In this document: piece after piece, positions 14,451 to 22,900 of the stretch
Position numbering within the stretch: position 1 is the stretch's first letter
Layout: every line of letters starts with the position of its first letter
The notes under the pieces: generated by a model
What the model saw: the letters and a program-made list of their open reading frames with translations, nothing else
What the model was told of the DNA's origin: nothing
Databases searched by the model: none
Position numbers and translations under genes: made by a program
IMG/VR virus record: IMGVR_UViG_3300008110_008702
Location: 1 to 55,394 of that record
Length of the DNA: 55,394 bases
Direction: 5' to 3' (one strand)
Origin: a virus

Positions 14451-15467
14451 TTACATTTTGTATTTACTTAGTTCGTTAAAATTTTTGTATAGCCACGATC
14501 TCGGTTCTTTTATGCTAGCGCCTAAATCGTCTTCGTTATACAATTTTACAAATTCCTGGGAATCAAAATGCTTATACGGTTCTAGTAGCATGTTTTCGAG
14601 AGCGAGTACGTCTTCATCAGGTATGTTAGGATTGTTAAGGTCCATCAACAACTGGTTTATCTTCAGTTGGTTCTTGAAACTTAATACATTTCCATGAACT
14701 TTCTTACTTCCGCCTTCGCAAACTTCCAAAATCTCTTCCAGGGTTACTGGCGTCTCGTTGGCCAGCTTTGGAAACTCCTTCAATAGTGTCTTTTGGCCAA
14801 GACCGTTGACGCCTGGAACGTTATCACCAGTGTCTCCGAGAAGCATCTTCTGAATCAAGAAATTGTTTGGGTGTACACCGTATTCCTCTAGAACTCTACG
14901 TTTATTGTAGAATATCTTTTTTGTGGGAGAAAACACAGTTATCCTATCGTCGACCAATTGCAAGTAATCCCTATCGCTTGAAACTACGGTGACTTCTTTT
15001 CCGTACTTCTTTGCTAAGCGTCCTATCACGTCGTCTGCTTCAATTTTGTCAATAGAAACAAGATCTACGGGTAAACACTTTAGGTATTCTATCAATCTAA
15101 CAAGTTGGTTAGTCATGGATTCTGACTCATCTTCTTGATTCTCGTAGTGATCCCAGTTGGTTATCCTTCTTATGCCTCTGTTTGCTTTGTACTCTGGATA
15201 TATGTACCTCTTGTTTGTCGAAGAACCTTTGCCATCGAAAACTAGTATAACTCTCGTTGGTCTTACGAGGCTTATCGAGCTGCCTAACGACCTAAGGAAA
15301 CCTGTTAGGCCTCCTATAGGTGTTAAACTTTTGTTTGTGTGTTGTATTATTGCGAAAGACCTCATGAACATGTTCAAAGAGTCTATCAACAACACACGAC
15401 TGTCTATATTCAACTCCTCTTTTTGTTCTGTGAGAGAGTCGAACATTTTTTTATAATCTTCTTTCAT
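14451..15467 (-). CDS. 5'-3' exonuclease / flap endonuclease (FEN family, T4 RNase H-like)
   Basis: 338 aa. Acidic metal ligands of the family are visible: D29 in LLIDSLN, D78 in LVFDGK, E143, D145 and D146 in KIEADDVIG, D165 and D167 in SSDRDYLQL, and D212/D215 in LGDTGDNVPGV, which begins the helix-3-turn-helix DNA-binding element (GLGQKTLLKEF). It removes RNA primers and flaps from lagging-strand fragments, supplying the activity that the phage polymerase lacks. The N-terminal 20 residues (MKEDYKKMFDSLTEQKEELN) are an extension. Gaps of 1 bp to the helicase and 9 bp to UvsX show operon structure. Confidence 0.93.
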   Translation of the reverse strand: MKEDYKKMFDSLTEQKEELNIDSRVLLIDSLNMFMRSFAIIQHTNKSLTPIGGLTGFLRSLGSSISLVRPTRVILVFDGKGSSTNKRYIYPEYKANRGIRRITNWDHYENQEDESESMTNQLVRLIEYLKCLPVDLVSIDKIEADDVIGRLAKKYGKEVTVVSSDRDYLQLVDDRITVFSPTKKIFYNKRRVLEEYGVHPNNFLIQKMLLGDTGDNVPGVNGLGQKTLLKEFPKLANETPVTLEEILEVCEGGSKKVHGNVLSFKNQLKINQLLMDLNNPNIPDEDVLALENMLLEPYKHFDSQEFVKLYNEDDLGASIKEPRSWLYKNFNELSKYKM

Positions 15468-15476
15468 TGTTTGTTT

Positions 15477-16544
15477 TTATTCTGTATCGTCGTAAACTAC
15501 TGAGGTTTCCACTTGCTCTTCTATCAATTCAAAGTCTGTTGATCCGAACACTTTCATCCATTCTTCCGAATGATCGTTTTTGTAATTGTTTATAGACGAC
15601 GGTGAATCAGCAATAAATCCGTGGGGAGTCATTATCACTTTTGTGACAGCTGTAACCCCAGTAACGTGATTCTTATCGCAGGATATTCTTGTTCTTTTAG
15701 CAAATTCGATATCTTTACCGCCTTTAGTTGCTTTGATTTTGTTTGTACCCGCCTTTGCTACGTTACCGAAAGTGATAACTAGAGAAGCGTCGAAGTACAT
15801 GGTATTACCCCCTTTGTTCTGTAGGGTTGGTTGACTCATTGGATTGTCAGGCTTTGCCACCCACACTTTGTTAATAGCGATGAGCGTGTTTGTGTACTGT
15901 TGACTTTCCTTTCTTGACAATACTATTCTTTGGTTGATGAAGTTACCGAACTGCTGTGACATAGCTCCTGCGTTCCACTCGTTATTGTTAGTGGACTTAT
16001 CTACAGACATTTTACACGGTATCGAACCAACAGAGTCCCAGAAGAAACAAAGGTCGTAAGGCAAGTTGCCCTTCTTTTGTTCGTCTAGTATGTCTGCGAT
16101 AAACGCTGCAACGTCTTCAACGCAATTCAACTTTTCTCTATCTACGTATATAAAGAAGCCGTCGTAATCGCAAACAACTCCATCTGAATCTGCGACTTCG
16201 TTGAATTGAAGTCCCATGAGTCTTGCGTGTTCCCAAGACCACTTCATCTCTGTGATAATGAACACCGGCAGTACGCCCATCTTTTGACACGATACTGCTG
16301 CTTCCAATAAAGCCGTTGTTTTTCCTGTGTCTGAGTGCCCTCTTAAAAGCGATATGTGACCGATCGGTAAACCAGGAATCTGTAAAGCCTCTTGAAAAGC
16401 TTTTGAGAGAGGTATCCACCTATCGTCCTTAAACTTTACGGAAGTTGTGCTTAAGTTCTTTTTCTTTTTAAAATTCTCTAAATTGAATTGGCCCTTCACT
16501 GCTCCGGAAATGGCGCCATTCAAACTTTTTGTAGCTTTTGCCAT
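15477..16544 (-). CDS. uvsX: UvsX/RecA-like recombinase
   Basis: 355 aa. The RecA core has Walker A GHSDTGKT (69-76, K75), Walker B LCFFWDSVGSIP (D170), and the long NKVW..QPTLQNKGGNTMYF region matching the L2 DNA-binding loop and the P-loop-proximal Gln switch. It forms filaments on single-stranded DNA for strand exchange, recombination-dependent replication and repair, and would load with the gp32-like protein encoded next door. The acidic C-terminus (EEQVETSVVYDDTE) is typical. It lies 44 bp downstream of gp32, separated by a terminator hairpin. Confidence 0.92.
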   Translation of the reverse strand: MAKATKSLNGAISGAVKGQFNLENFKKKKNLSTTSVKFKDDRWIPLSKAFQEALQIPGLPIGHISLLRGHSDTGKTTALLEAAVSCQKMGVLPVFIITEMKWSWEHARLMGLQFNEVADSDGVVCDYDGFFIYVDREKLNCVEDVAAFIADILDEQKKGNLPYDLCFFWDSVGSIPCKMSVDKSTNNNEWNAGAMSQQFGNFINQRIVLSRKESQQYTNTLIAINKVWVAKPDNPMSQPTLQNKGGNTMYFDASLVITFGNVAKAGTNKIKATKGGKDIEFAKRTRISCDKNHVTGVTAVTKVIMTPHGFIADSPSSINNYKNDHSEEWMKVFGSTDFELIEEQVETSVVYDDTE

Positions 16545-16552
16545 ATTAGATT

Positions 16553-16575
16553 AAAATGCCCCTCGTTAGAGGGGC
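16553..16575 (-). terminator. Terminator between gp32-like and uvsX genes
   Basis: Stem of 7 bp (GCCCCTC/GAGGGGC, 16558-16564 and 16569-16575) with a 4-nt loop, followed on the minus strand by ATTTTAA. The U-run is short, so it probably attenuates, leaving the ssDNA-binding protein more abundant than UvsX. Confidence 0.7.
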
Positions 16576-16588
16576 TTTTATGTGGTTG

Positions 16589-17425
16589 TTAGAAATCGAA
16601 TAATTCGTCTATCTTAGAGTCAACGTCTGGTTTCGATGTATTTAAAGAGTACTTTTTGTTTGACTCACCCTCTGGTTTTTTCTCCCAGGGTAAATCACCA
16701 GTTGTTTGCTCTTCTGCGGGCTTTTGTGGCGCTACAGTCGTAGTGGTTGTTTCTTCTTCAGATTCTGGATTCAAGTAACCCAAAAGAGCTGCTTTCAATT
16801 CGTCATAACCGTATTTTTTAAATTGCGCTTTTGGATCGGGTTGGTTTTGTAACCACTTCTTGATCTCGTCTGCGTTTTCTGAAAGAGGCGTAACTTTTGT
16901 TCTAACTCTGATCGTAGATTTGTTGTAAGTAAGACCTGTTGTTTCCTTTCCCAGCGTCTCGATAGTTATATCTCTGCCAGAGAGAGCGTCTGTGTAGTCT
17001 CCTACGTCCTCGTCTTCAGCAATAGATAACAAGTCCATAAAGATTTGTTTTCCGAAGCCCCATAACATGACGCCTTTGTCTTCTTGTCCTCTAACGATAA
17101 CGGGAGCAAAAACTCGCATCTTTGGTTCAAGCTTCTTTGCAAGCATCCAATCCTCCCTTTCTGAGGATTTTCTAAGCTTTTGCGCGAACTCTACGATGGG
17201 ATCCTTCTCTCCAAAATTTGTCAAAGAAATCATCGTTTTGTTGCCAATCTCGTAGTGGAAATAAAGCTCTGTGAACGGATTTGTTTTATTGTACATAGAA
17301 GGTACAATTCTAACCGAATGCTTTCCAACAGTCGGTGCCCATAGGGTCTTTGGTAAATCGCCTTTTTGAGAACTCTTAGGGTTCTGTAGCGCTTCAAGGC
17401 GTGCGCGTAACTGCTTGATGTCCAT
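16589..17425 (-). CDS. gp32-like single-stranded DNA-binding protein
   Basis: 278 aa. The OB-fold core matches the T4 gp32 type: LWAPTVGKHSVRIVPS (29-43), NPFTELYFHYEI, GEKDPIVEFAQKLR, LAKKLEPKMRVFAPVIVRG, GVMLWGFGKQIF and a GRDITIETLG strand. A Thr/Pro-rich linker leads to an acidic C-terminal tail ending DSKIDELFDF, the usual docking site for replication partners. There is no cysteine, so the zinc module of T4 gp32 is absent. It protects and organises single-stranded DNA at forks and recombination intermediates. It has its own box 19 bp upstream and a terminator directly after it. Confidence 0.92.
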   Translation of the reverse strand: MDIKQLRARLEALQNPKSSQKGDLPKTLWAPTVGKHSVRIVPSMYNKTNPFTELYFHYEIGNKTMISLTNFGEKDPIVEFAQKLRKSSEREDWMLAKKLEPKMRVFAPVIVRGQEDKGVMLWGFGKQIFMDLLSIAEDEDVGDYTDALSGRDITIETLGKETTGLTYNKSTIRVRTKVTPLSENADEIKKWLQNQPDPKAQFKKYGYDELKAALLGYLNPESEEETTTTTVAPQKPAEEQTTGDLPWEKKPEGESNKKYSLNTSKPDVDSKIDELFDF

Positions 17426-17444
17426 AATTTTTGTAACTTTATTG

Positions 17445-17453
17445 AGTAAATAT
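17445..17453 (-). promoter_or_regulatory. Candidate phage promoter box before the gp32-like gene
   Basis: Minus-strand ATATTTACT, one base off the consensus, 19 bp before the ATG. Confidence 0.4.
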
Positions 17454-17484
17454 ATGTGAAAAGAGTTAAAATCTAAAGATTACG

Positions 17485-17913
17485 TTACAAGTGTACTACC
17501 TTTTTAACTTCGGTGTTTCTCTTTTTGAAACCCCCGTCTTGCACTAGCAATATCGAGTTTCTGTAGTCTGGCCAGTGAATTGGATACTTGTTGTTCAACA
17601 CTCCTCCGTTTAAACTCATGATCAAAGCGTTCAAAGAGTTTATTGTGTATAGCGTGTTTGTTTCTTTTTTTCTGTGAACAAGTATCGTATTTTTTATTAT
17701 GCGTGGTTGGGTAACCTCGTAGTCTATGTTATATGTGCACATCAGTTCTTCGGAGTCTGGGGAACTTAGCACAAAAATCTTTTTATAAAGAACTGGGTAT
17801 TCCCTATTTATTTCTGATATTAGCTCGTCCAAATGTTCTTCTGTTGTGAATGTACAGAACAGTTTGTTTGTCATCATTTCTCTTGAAAGTTCGTCTTCTT
17901 GTAAAAACATCAT
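17485..17913 (-). CDS. Conserved-looking hypothetical protein in the replication module
   Basis: 142 aa, unrecognised. It is alpha/beta in pattern: KLFCTFTTEEHLDELISEINREY, KKIFVLSSPDSEELMCTYNIDY, KNTILVHRKKETNTLYTINSLNALI, then a Trp/Pro-containing segment (YPIHWPDYRNSILLVQDGGF). It has no signal or membrane segment. Location between the second polymerase-like gene and gp32 suggests a replication or regulatory job. It starts with two consecutive ATG codons and has a box 10 bp upstream. Confidence 0.7.
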   Translation of the reverse strand: MMFLQEDELSREMMTNKLFCTFTTEEHLDELISEINREYPVLYKKIFVLSSPDSEELMCTYNIDYEVTQPRIIKNTILVHRKKETNTLYTINSLNALIMSLNGGVLNNKYPIHWPDYRNSILLVQDGGFKKRNTEVKKVVHL

Positions 17914-17923
17914 AACTAGTATC

Positions 17924-17932
17924 TATAAATAT
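17924..17932 (-). promoter_or_regulatory. Candidate phage promoter box before the gene at 17485
   Basis: Minus-strand ATATTTATA, 10 bp before the ATG, inside a 25-bp gap after the second polymerase-like gene. Confidence 0.45.
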
Positions 17933-17938
17933 ATTAAA

Positions 17939-19237
17939 TTATATGAAGGAGTAATCTTTACCGTATTTAAACTTCACCGGAGTGTTGTTTTTCTCTAAAG
18001 TGCTCTTGATGCTCACAAGCAACTCTTTACCGTCTTCTACCGAATAATCGAACAAAAACGAATCGTATGTTATGAGTAAAAGCCTTGTCTTTTTGCCTTT
18101 TAGCAATTTCTTCAATTGCAGTATTTTTTCAACGTTATTGTAAGTTTCTAAATTCTGTACATAGTAATTGAATATCTTATTAGAATCCGGACCGCACTTT
18201 TTGTGTATTTTTACTCCGGTAGGCAGCTCCAGGAGCTCATCCGAGTCGTACCTGCGCGTTATTTTTTGGGATAGATCATGTATCGCTTTTATGATCGGTA
18301 CGTGATGGTGCTTACCGGATGCGTTCCCATACAGCGCAGAGAAGGTTTCTGTCTTGGATTGTTTGTATTCGCTCTCTGATATGTTGTCCTTTTGGAGGTA
18401 CTGCTTGGCCAAGTACTCGTGGACAGAGGTGTCTGGTAGTTTGATGCCTAATTCGTTAGCTATCAATCTCACGTGGTAAGCATCGAAATCAAACTCAACA
18501 AAGTAGTCGTTACTGGGAATGATGCACTTTCTGTGTTCTTCTTTCTTTGGTATTGCAAGAAAGTTAACCCCGTTAAAAGAGTTTGTGGGACGTCCCGTTT
18601 GATTGTACAAATTATAGTTTCCGTACACTAGGTCTCCTTCTATAAACACGCTTTGGTTTTTTACTGAATTAACTGTTAAAAAGTCCTGTAATTTAACTCT
18701 TATGGGGGACCTTTCAACGTAATCGTACGCTTCTATAACTTTGTCTATCTTTTCGTTACTAGCGCACTTTTTTATGTACTCGCTGTATTTATCGTACAGG
18801 TTCTCTAAGTGTTCGTAGTGTTTAGTTATAGGTAGAACTTTGTTTAAATAATCTAAATCGTAAAATCTTCTATCGTAATCTATCTGTACTGTTGTCCTTA
18901 GTTCTTGATTTGATATTTCTCCGTTTAACTCTAACTCTGTGAACAAAAGATCCACAGCATTTTTTGTGTTAAAGTATTTTGAGTGGAATTTTTTGTTTAG
19001 TAAGAATACCTTTTTGTGTTTTTCTATAAAATCTACAATAAGACATTCCTTTAGAGAAAAGGTTTCAGAGTGATCTATGGACATTATGTAACCCTTATCT
19101 TTTGTTCTATAATAGAACAGACACGCTTTTGATAAAACAGGATTATAATTGTAGTTGTAAGGAACTGCTTGTACAAAACAAGTATCAGTTATCGGTAAAG
19201 ATCGCAGTTGATCTTCTGTCTCAATCAAAAAATACAT
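17939..19237 (-). CDS. Second, divergent family A DNA polymerase-like protein without exonuclease
   Basis: 432 aa. Polymerase A motifs occur in the right order: NQTGRPTNSFNGVNFLAIPK (R216, matching Pol I R668), motif A DFDAYHVRLIA with D250, motif B KTETFSALYG with K295, F299 and Y303 (matching K758, F762, Y766), and motif C TYDSFLF with D392. Both metal-binding aspartates are kept, but the Glu of motif A (Pol I E710, the ribose gate) is H255, the Glu after the motif C Asp is S393, and R754 is not conserved. The first 200 residues show no DEDD exonuclease motifs. It may be a repair or priming polymerase or a non-replicative relative. It is a real, intact gene distinct from the polymerase at 7948. 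Confidence 0.82.
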   Translation of the reverse strand: MYFLIETEDQLRSLPITDTCFVQAVPYNYNYNPVLSKACLFYYRTKDKGYIMSIDHSETFSLKECLIVDFIEKHKKVFLLNKKFHSKYFNTKNAVDLLFTELELNGEISNQELRTTVQIDYDRRFYDLDYLNKVLPITKHYEHLENLYDKYSEYIKKCASNEKIDKVIEAYDYVERSPIRVKLQDFLTVNSVKNQSVFIEGDLVYGNYNLYNQTGRPTNSFNGVNFLAIPKKEEHRKCIIPSNDYFVEFDFDAYHVRLIANELGIKLPDTSVHEYLAKQYLQKDNISESEYKQSKTETFSALYGNASGKHHHVPIIKAIHDLSQKITRRYDSDELLELPTGVKIHKKCGPDSNKIFNYYVQNLETYNNVEKILQLKKLLKGKKTRLLLITYDSFLFDYSVEDGKELLVSIKSTLEKNNTPVKFKYGKDYSFI

Positions 19238-19291
19238 ATAACCTTTATTTTAACGCAATATAATTGCTATAAATTAGCCAGAAAAACTTAT

Positions 19292-19936
19292 CTATTGGGT
19301 GACTCTTGAAAATTTCGCGTACTCCTCACCTATGAACGCTTTTATTCCAAGGAAAGTTTTGTCTAAGTTTTCAGTGAGTCGCTTATTTGTATCAACTATG
19401 CCCGCTCTTATGTCGTATTGAGAAAGCCTAACAGTGTTTATAGGTCCAGTTAGTTTCCAAAAAAGCTCGGCTATTTGGTAGAAAGATACGTCGTAAGTGG
19501 CTGTACCGTTTTTTATCGAAGCATACTCTTCTTGCGATATTTCTTTTACGTATCCCTGATCGTTGATCCTCTTCACAAAGTACCTAACTATTGAGCCCTT
19601 TTTGTAGTCTTGCTCAGTTGGTGTGGGATAATAAGACACGGGTTCTGTTTTGTTTGGTTGTACGGCGGTCAGTCTTTTTACTCCTGTTGAAGAAGCGAAT
19701 TTCTCAACAGCAGAATACGGGGCAACGTAGTCGTTTATGCCGGGAGCGTTCTCGTACGTAGAGATTGGAGTGAGTCTCTCGTTTTTACCAGTAGCTGGAT
19801 TCTTGCCTGAATAGAACCTGCTGTCAAAGGTTTGGTAATAAAAACCCCTGTACGGTTTTCCGTTCAAGAGAAAGTCGCTTCCCTCTGTTCTTAAATTTGT
19901 CTTTACTCTAAATGATGGATAGTATCTTATTGACAT
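19292..19936 (-). CDS. Putative baseplate/tail-associated structural protein
   Basis: 214 aa, family not recognised. Tyr/Asn-rich N-terminus (YYPSFRVKTNLRTEG) and a mixed alpha/beta body (GSIVRYFVKRINDQGYVKEIS, FYQIAELFWKLTGPIN) fit a virion protein. It starts 2 bp after the 1496 aa hub gene and is the last gene of the tail module, so a baseplate or neck role is inferred from position. Confidence 0.65.
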   Translation of the reverse strand: MSIRYYPSFRVKTNLRTEGSDFLLNGKPYRGFYYQTFDSRFYSGKNPATGKNERLTPISTYENAPGINDYVAPYSAVEKFASSTGVKRLTAVQPNKTEPVSYYPTPTEQDYKKGSIVRYFVKRINDQGYVKEISQEEYASIKNGTATYDVSFYQIAELFWKLTGPINTVRLSQYDIRAGIVDTNKRLTENLDKTFLGIKAFIGEEYAKFSRVTQ

Positions 19937-19937
19937 A

Positions 19938-22900
19938 TTACGCTGTTGTTGAGAATATAGTATCGCCTATTATTTTTCCGCCTTTTTTCAACAATGAATC
20001 TCTAAAATTTAAACCGTTTGGTACGTCTTTGTATGCTGCAACTACATTAGACGTAAAATATAAATAATTTTCTGGTATTGTCTCCAATATCTTAGTCGCA
20101 TTATATATAGAATTAGCTTGCCTTGAGGAAGGTCCTTTTATATAATTTTCTTTAGGCCTATATCCATTCTTCTTATCCCCTGTAACAGATTGGAATTGGA
20201 ATTTTTGAGTTAACACATCTGTTATTGTATTAGCTTTATTAAATTTAGTTCTAGTTCTATTTAGTATCACTGCCATTACCCATGCTTCTTCAGTCGTATT
20301 TCTACTAGCCTCAGCAAATACTGCAGAAACTAATTCATTCCATTCTTTATCTGTTATTGCTCTGCGTAAATATTTTTCTGCCGCTGTTTTTGCTTCTTGT
20401 GAAGATTGTTTATTATCAGTCGTATATTCTGTGTTTGCAGAAGATTGGTTAAATGTTTGTAACAAAGGAATAACAAAGTTACCCTGAGCTTGTTTACCGG
20501 CCTGTCTATTAAAGTCTTCTTTACTCTTGATAAAATACATGTTGCCTTTTACTTCTGTGGTCCAAGTGTTGTTTTCTATCGTGTGATTCAAGCCTGTAAC
20601 AACGAATCCCACTCTTCTATCTTTGCCTTTTAATCGACTTAGATTTGTAGAAGTATACGAGTAGGGTAACAGTTGATCGTTAACGGTAAAACCTTGCATC
20701 ATTGACAAACCTGAAATTCCGTCTGTCGAAAAGTCGATAGATAACGGTAATACCATGGTAGATTCAGAACCGGAGTCCTCTCCCCTTAGTTTGGCAACGC
20801 GTTCTACGTAGTAAGACGTGGCGTGAGACGTGTAATTTTCTGTTATCGCATCCCCAGTTGTTCCTCCTATTGGCGCGCCTTTGTAAAACATGGATATAGC
20901 GTTATTGAATTGCTGAGCGGCCTCTCTTTCAGATCTAACTACATTCCTATCGTTTGCTTTTTTGTTGAGCTCATTGTCTTGGTTAGCGGTTATAACCGTT
21001 TTATATCTATCTTCCAGTCCTATGTTAGGTTTACCAAAGGTTGTCGCATCAGTTGCGGCTGTTGTTCTGTTACCAACATCTGCGTTTGCGGATATCGCAA
21101 GCATACTCGCAAGTTTTGTGCTGATGTCTGTACTGATTCTAAAATCCCTCGCTACCGATTTTTTACCGAATAGCGGCAATTCGCATTGTGTGCTTAATCC
21201 CAATCTTTTGTATTTTTTATGCGCATTTTCAGTTAATGCATCTACAGTGTTTGCCATTGCTACGCCTGGAACAAATTGATCATCGACTACTGCGAAACAG
21301 TTAGCTTCATCGCAATAGCTTAATCTAAACGCGTTATTTAAACCTGTATACCTACTCAAATCCGCTAAAACGTTTTCAATCAAAGCCTTAAAATAAACGC
21401 TGTCTGTTTCGTCTTTAAATGAGAAAGATTTAATTGAACTCAAAAGGTAATCTATGCTAACCAACGTATTTAAAAACTTAGATCTATAGCCGTTTTTATC
21501 CTCACCATCTATTGTTTTTGGTATTGATTGAGAAATGCTATCCTCGTTCCACAATTTTTGTTGTGGTAATTTATTCTCTGGATCTGATTCATCACCCAAT
21601 ACATATTCGTTATTAACTAACAATTTATCAAAGATTGCTTTATAATCACTAAGATTACCGTTAAATGGTATCACAAACTTCAACGGATCGGTTGTTAACG
21701 AGCTTGGTGAAGTTTGACACACGTTTGACTTGGGGTTGAAATCCAAATAAAACAAAGGTACGTTAGAGTCTTTCTTACTAGTGTCGTAAAGCAAACAACA
21801 GTGATTCAATATAAAAAAGAACCAAGACAATGGTATATAACACGGGTAGTGAATGTCAACGCCCTCTATCAAACTCTGACTCTGTCTGTAGGGTATTATG
21901 TAAGAAGTGAATAACTGTTCAAAATCTACCTGGTATTTTTCTTCTTTTAATTTTTCTAAAAAAGAATTTTTTAGTCCCTCGTCGTAATTCTCGTACATCA
22001 AAGCTTTGTGAAAACCAAACAAAGCTTGAATTTTAAACCGGTGATCGCTATTTTGTTTTGTGTAATAGTCTTCTATTTCTTGCGTAGTTAACACCTTTGG
22101 GCTTGTTAAATAATCAAAATCTTTTGTGAAAGCCCCGTTTATAAAGAGGTCTTTTACAAATGTTTTATTTGTTTTATTATTATCGCTTTTTAACCACGGT
22201 ATTTTAGTAACTCCTGTTATGTTTTCAACCGTAGCAAAGGAGTTCAATTGTATAGCCCTAAGTATTATCTCTAGTTGGGATTTGTATTGAGCTGCTTCTT
22301 TATTTTGTATTTCAGATGACTGTAACAAGGTTGGACCTTCCTCTTCCTGTGTTTCTTGAGTTTGCGGTTGTTGTTCAGCAGCTGCAGTAGCATCTATTAA
22401 ATTTCCGGTTAGGCTGTTTGATCCTGGTTCTATTTGAATGTCTTTGAATATATCGCTATCGTCAAATTCAATTCTATAAGTTACTGTTTTTGGTTTTGTT
22501 TGCGTTTTAGTTAATGTTCCTCCTGTTGGTGAACTGCGAGTAATTGTTTCGGTTACATTTATAGGAAAGGTTCCATCTATTTGATATTTTAATTTATCAA
22601 CTCCCTCTCTTAAGTTACTAAAACGGGTTATTTTTACTTCGAATGGCGTATCTTTATTTGAAATTATATCATTCAATCTTTTTTCTATATCATCAACATA
22701 ATTTACTGTTTTTAATGACTCATCCTCTAATTCATAAGATACATTTATTGTAAACTCTATGTATTCGTTATTTAATTTATACTTTGAATCATAAAAATAT
22801 GCTCTCTCTAATATTTTATTAGTTGCTTCAACTTCATATCGGGTTATTGAGTTATAATTTATGTTGTTATAGGTATTTTCACTAAAAGAAGACATCAAAA

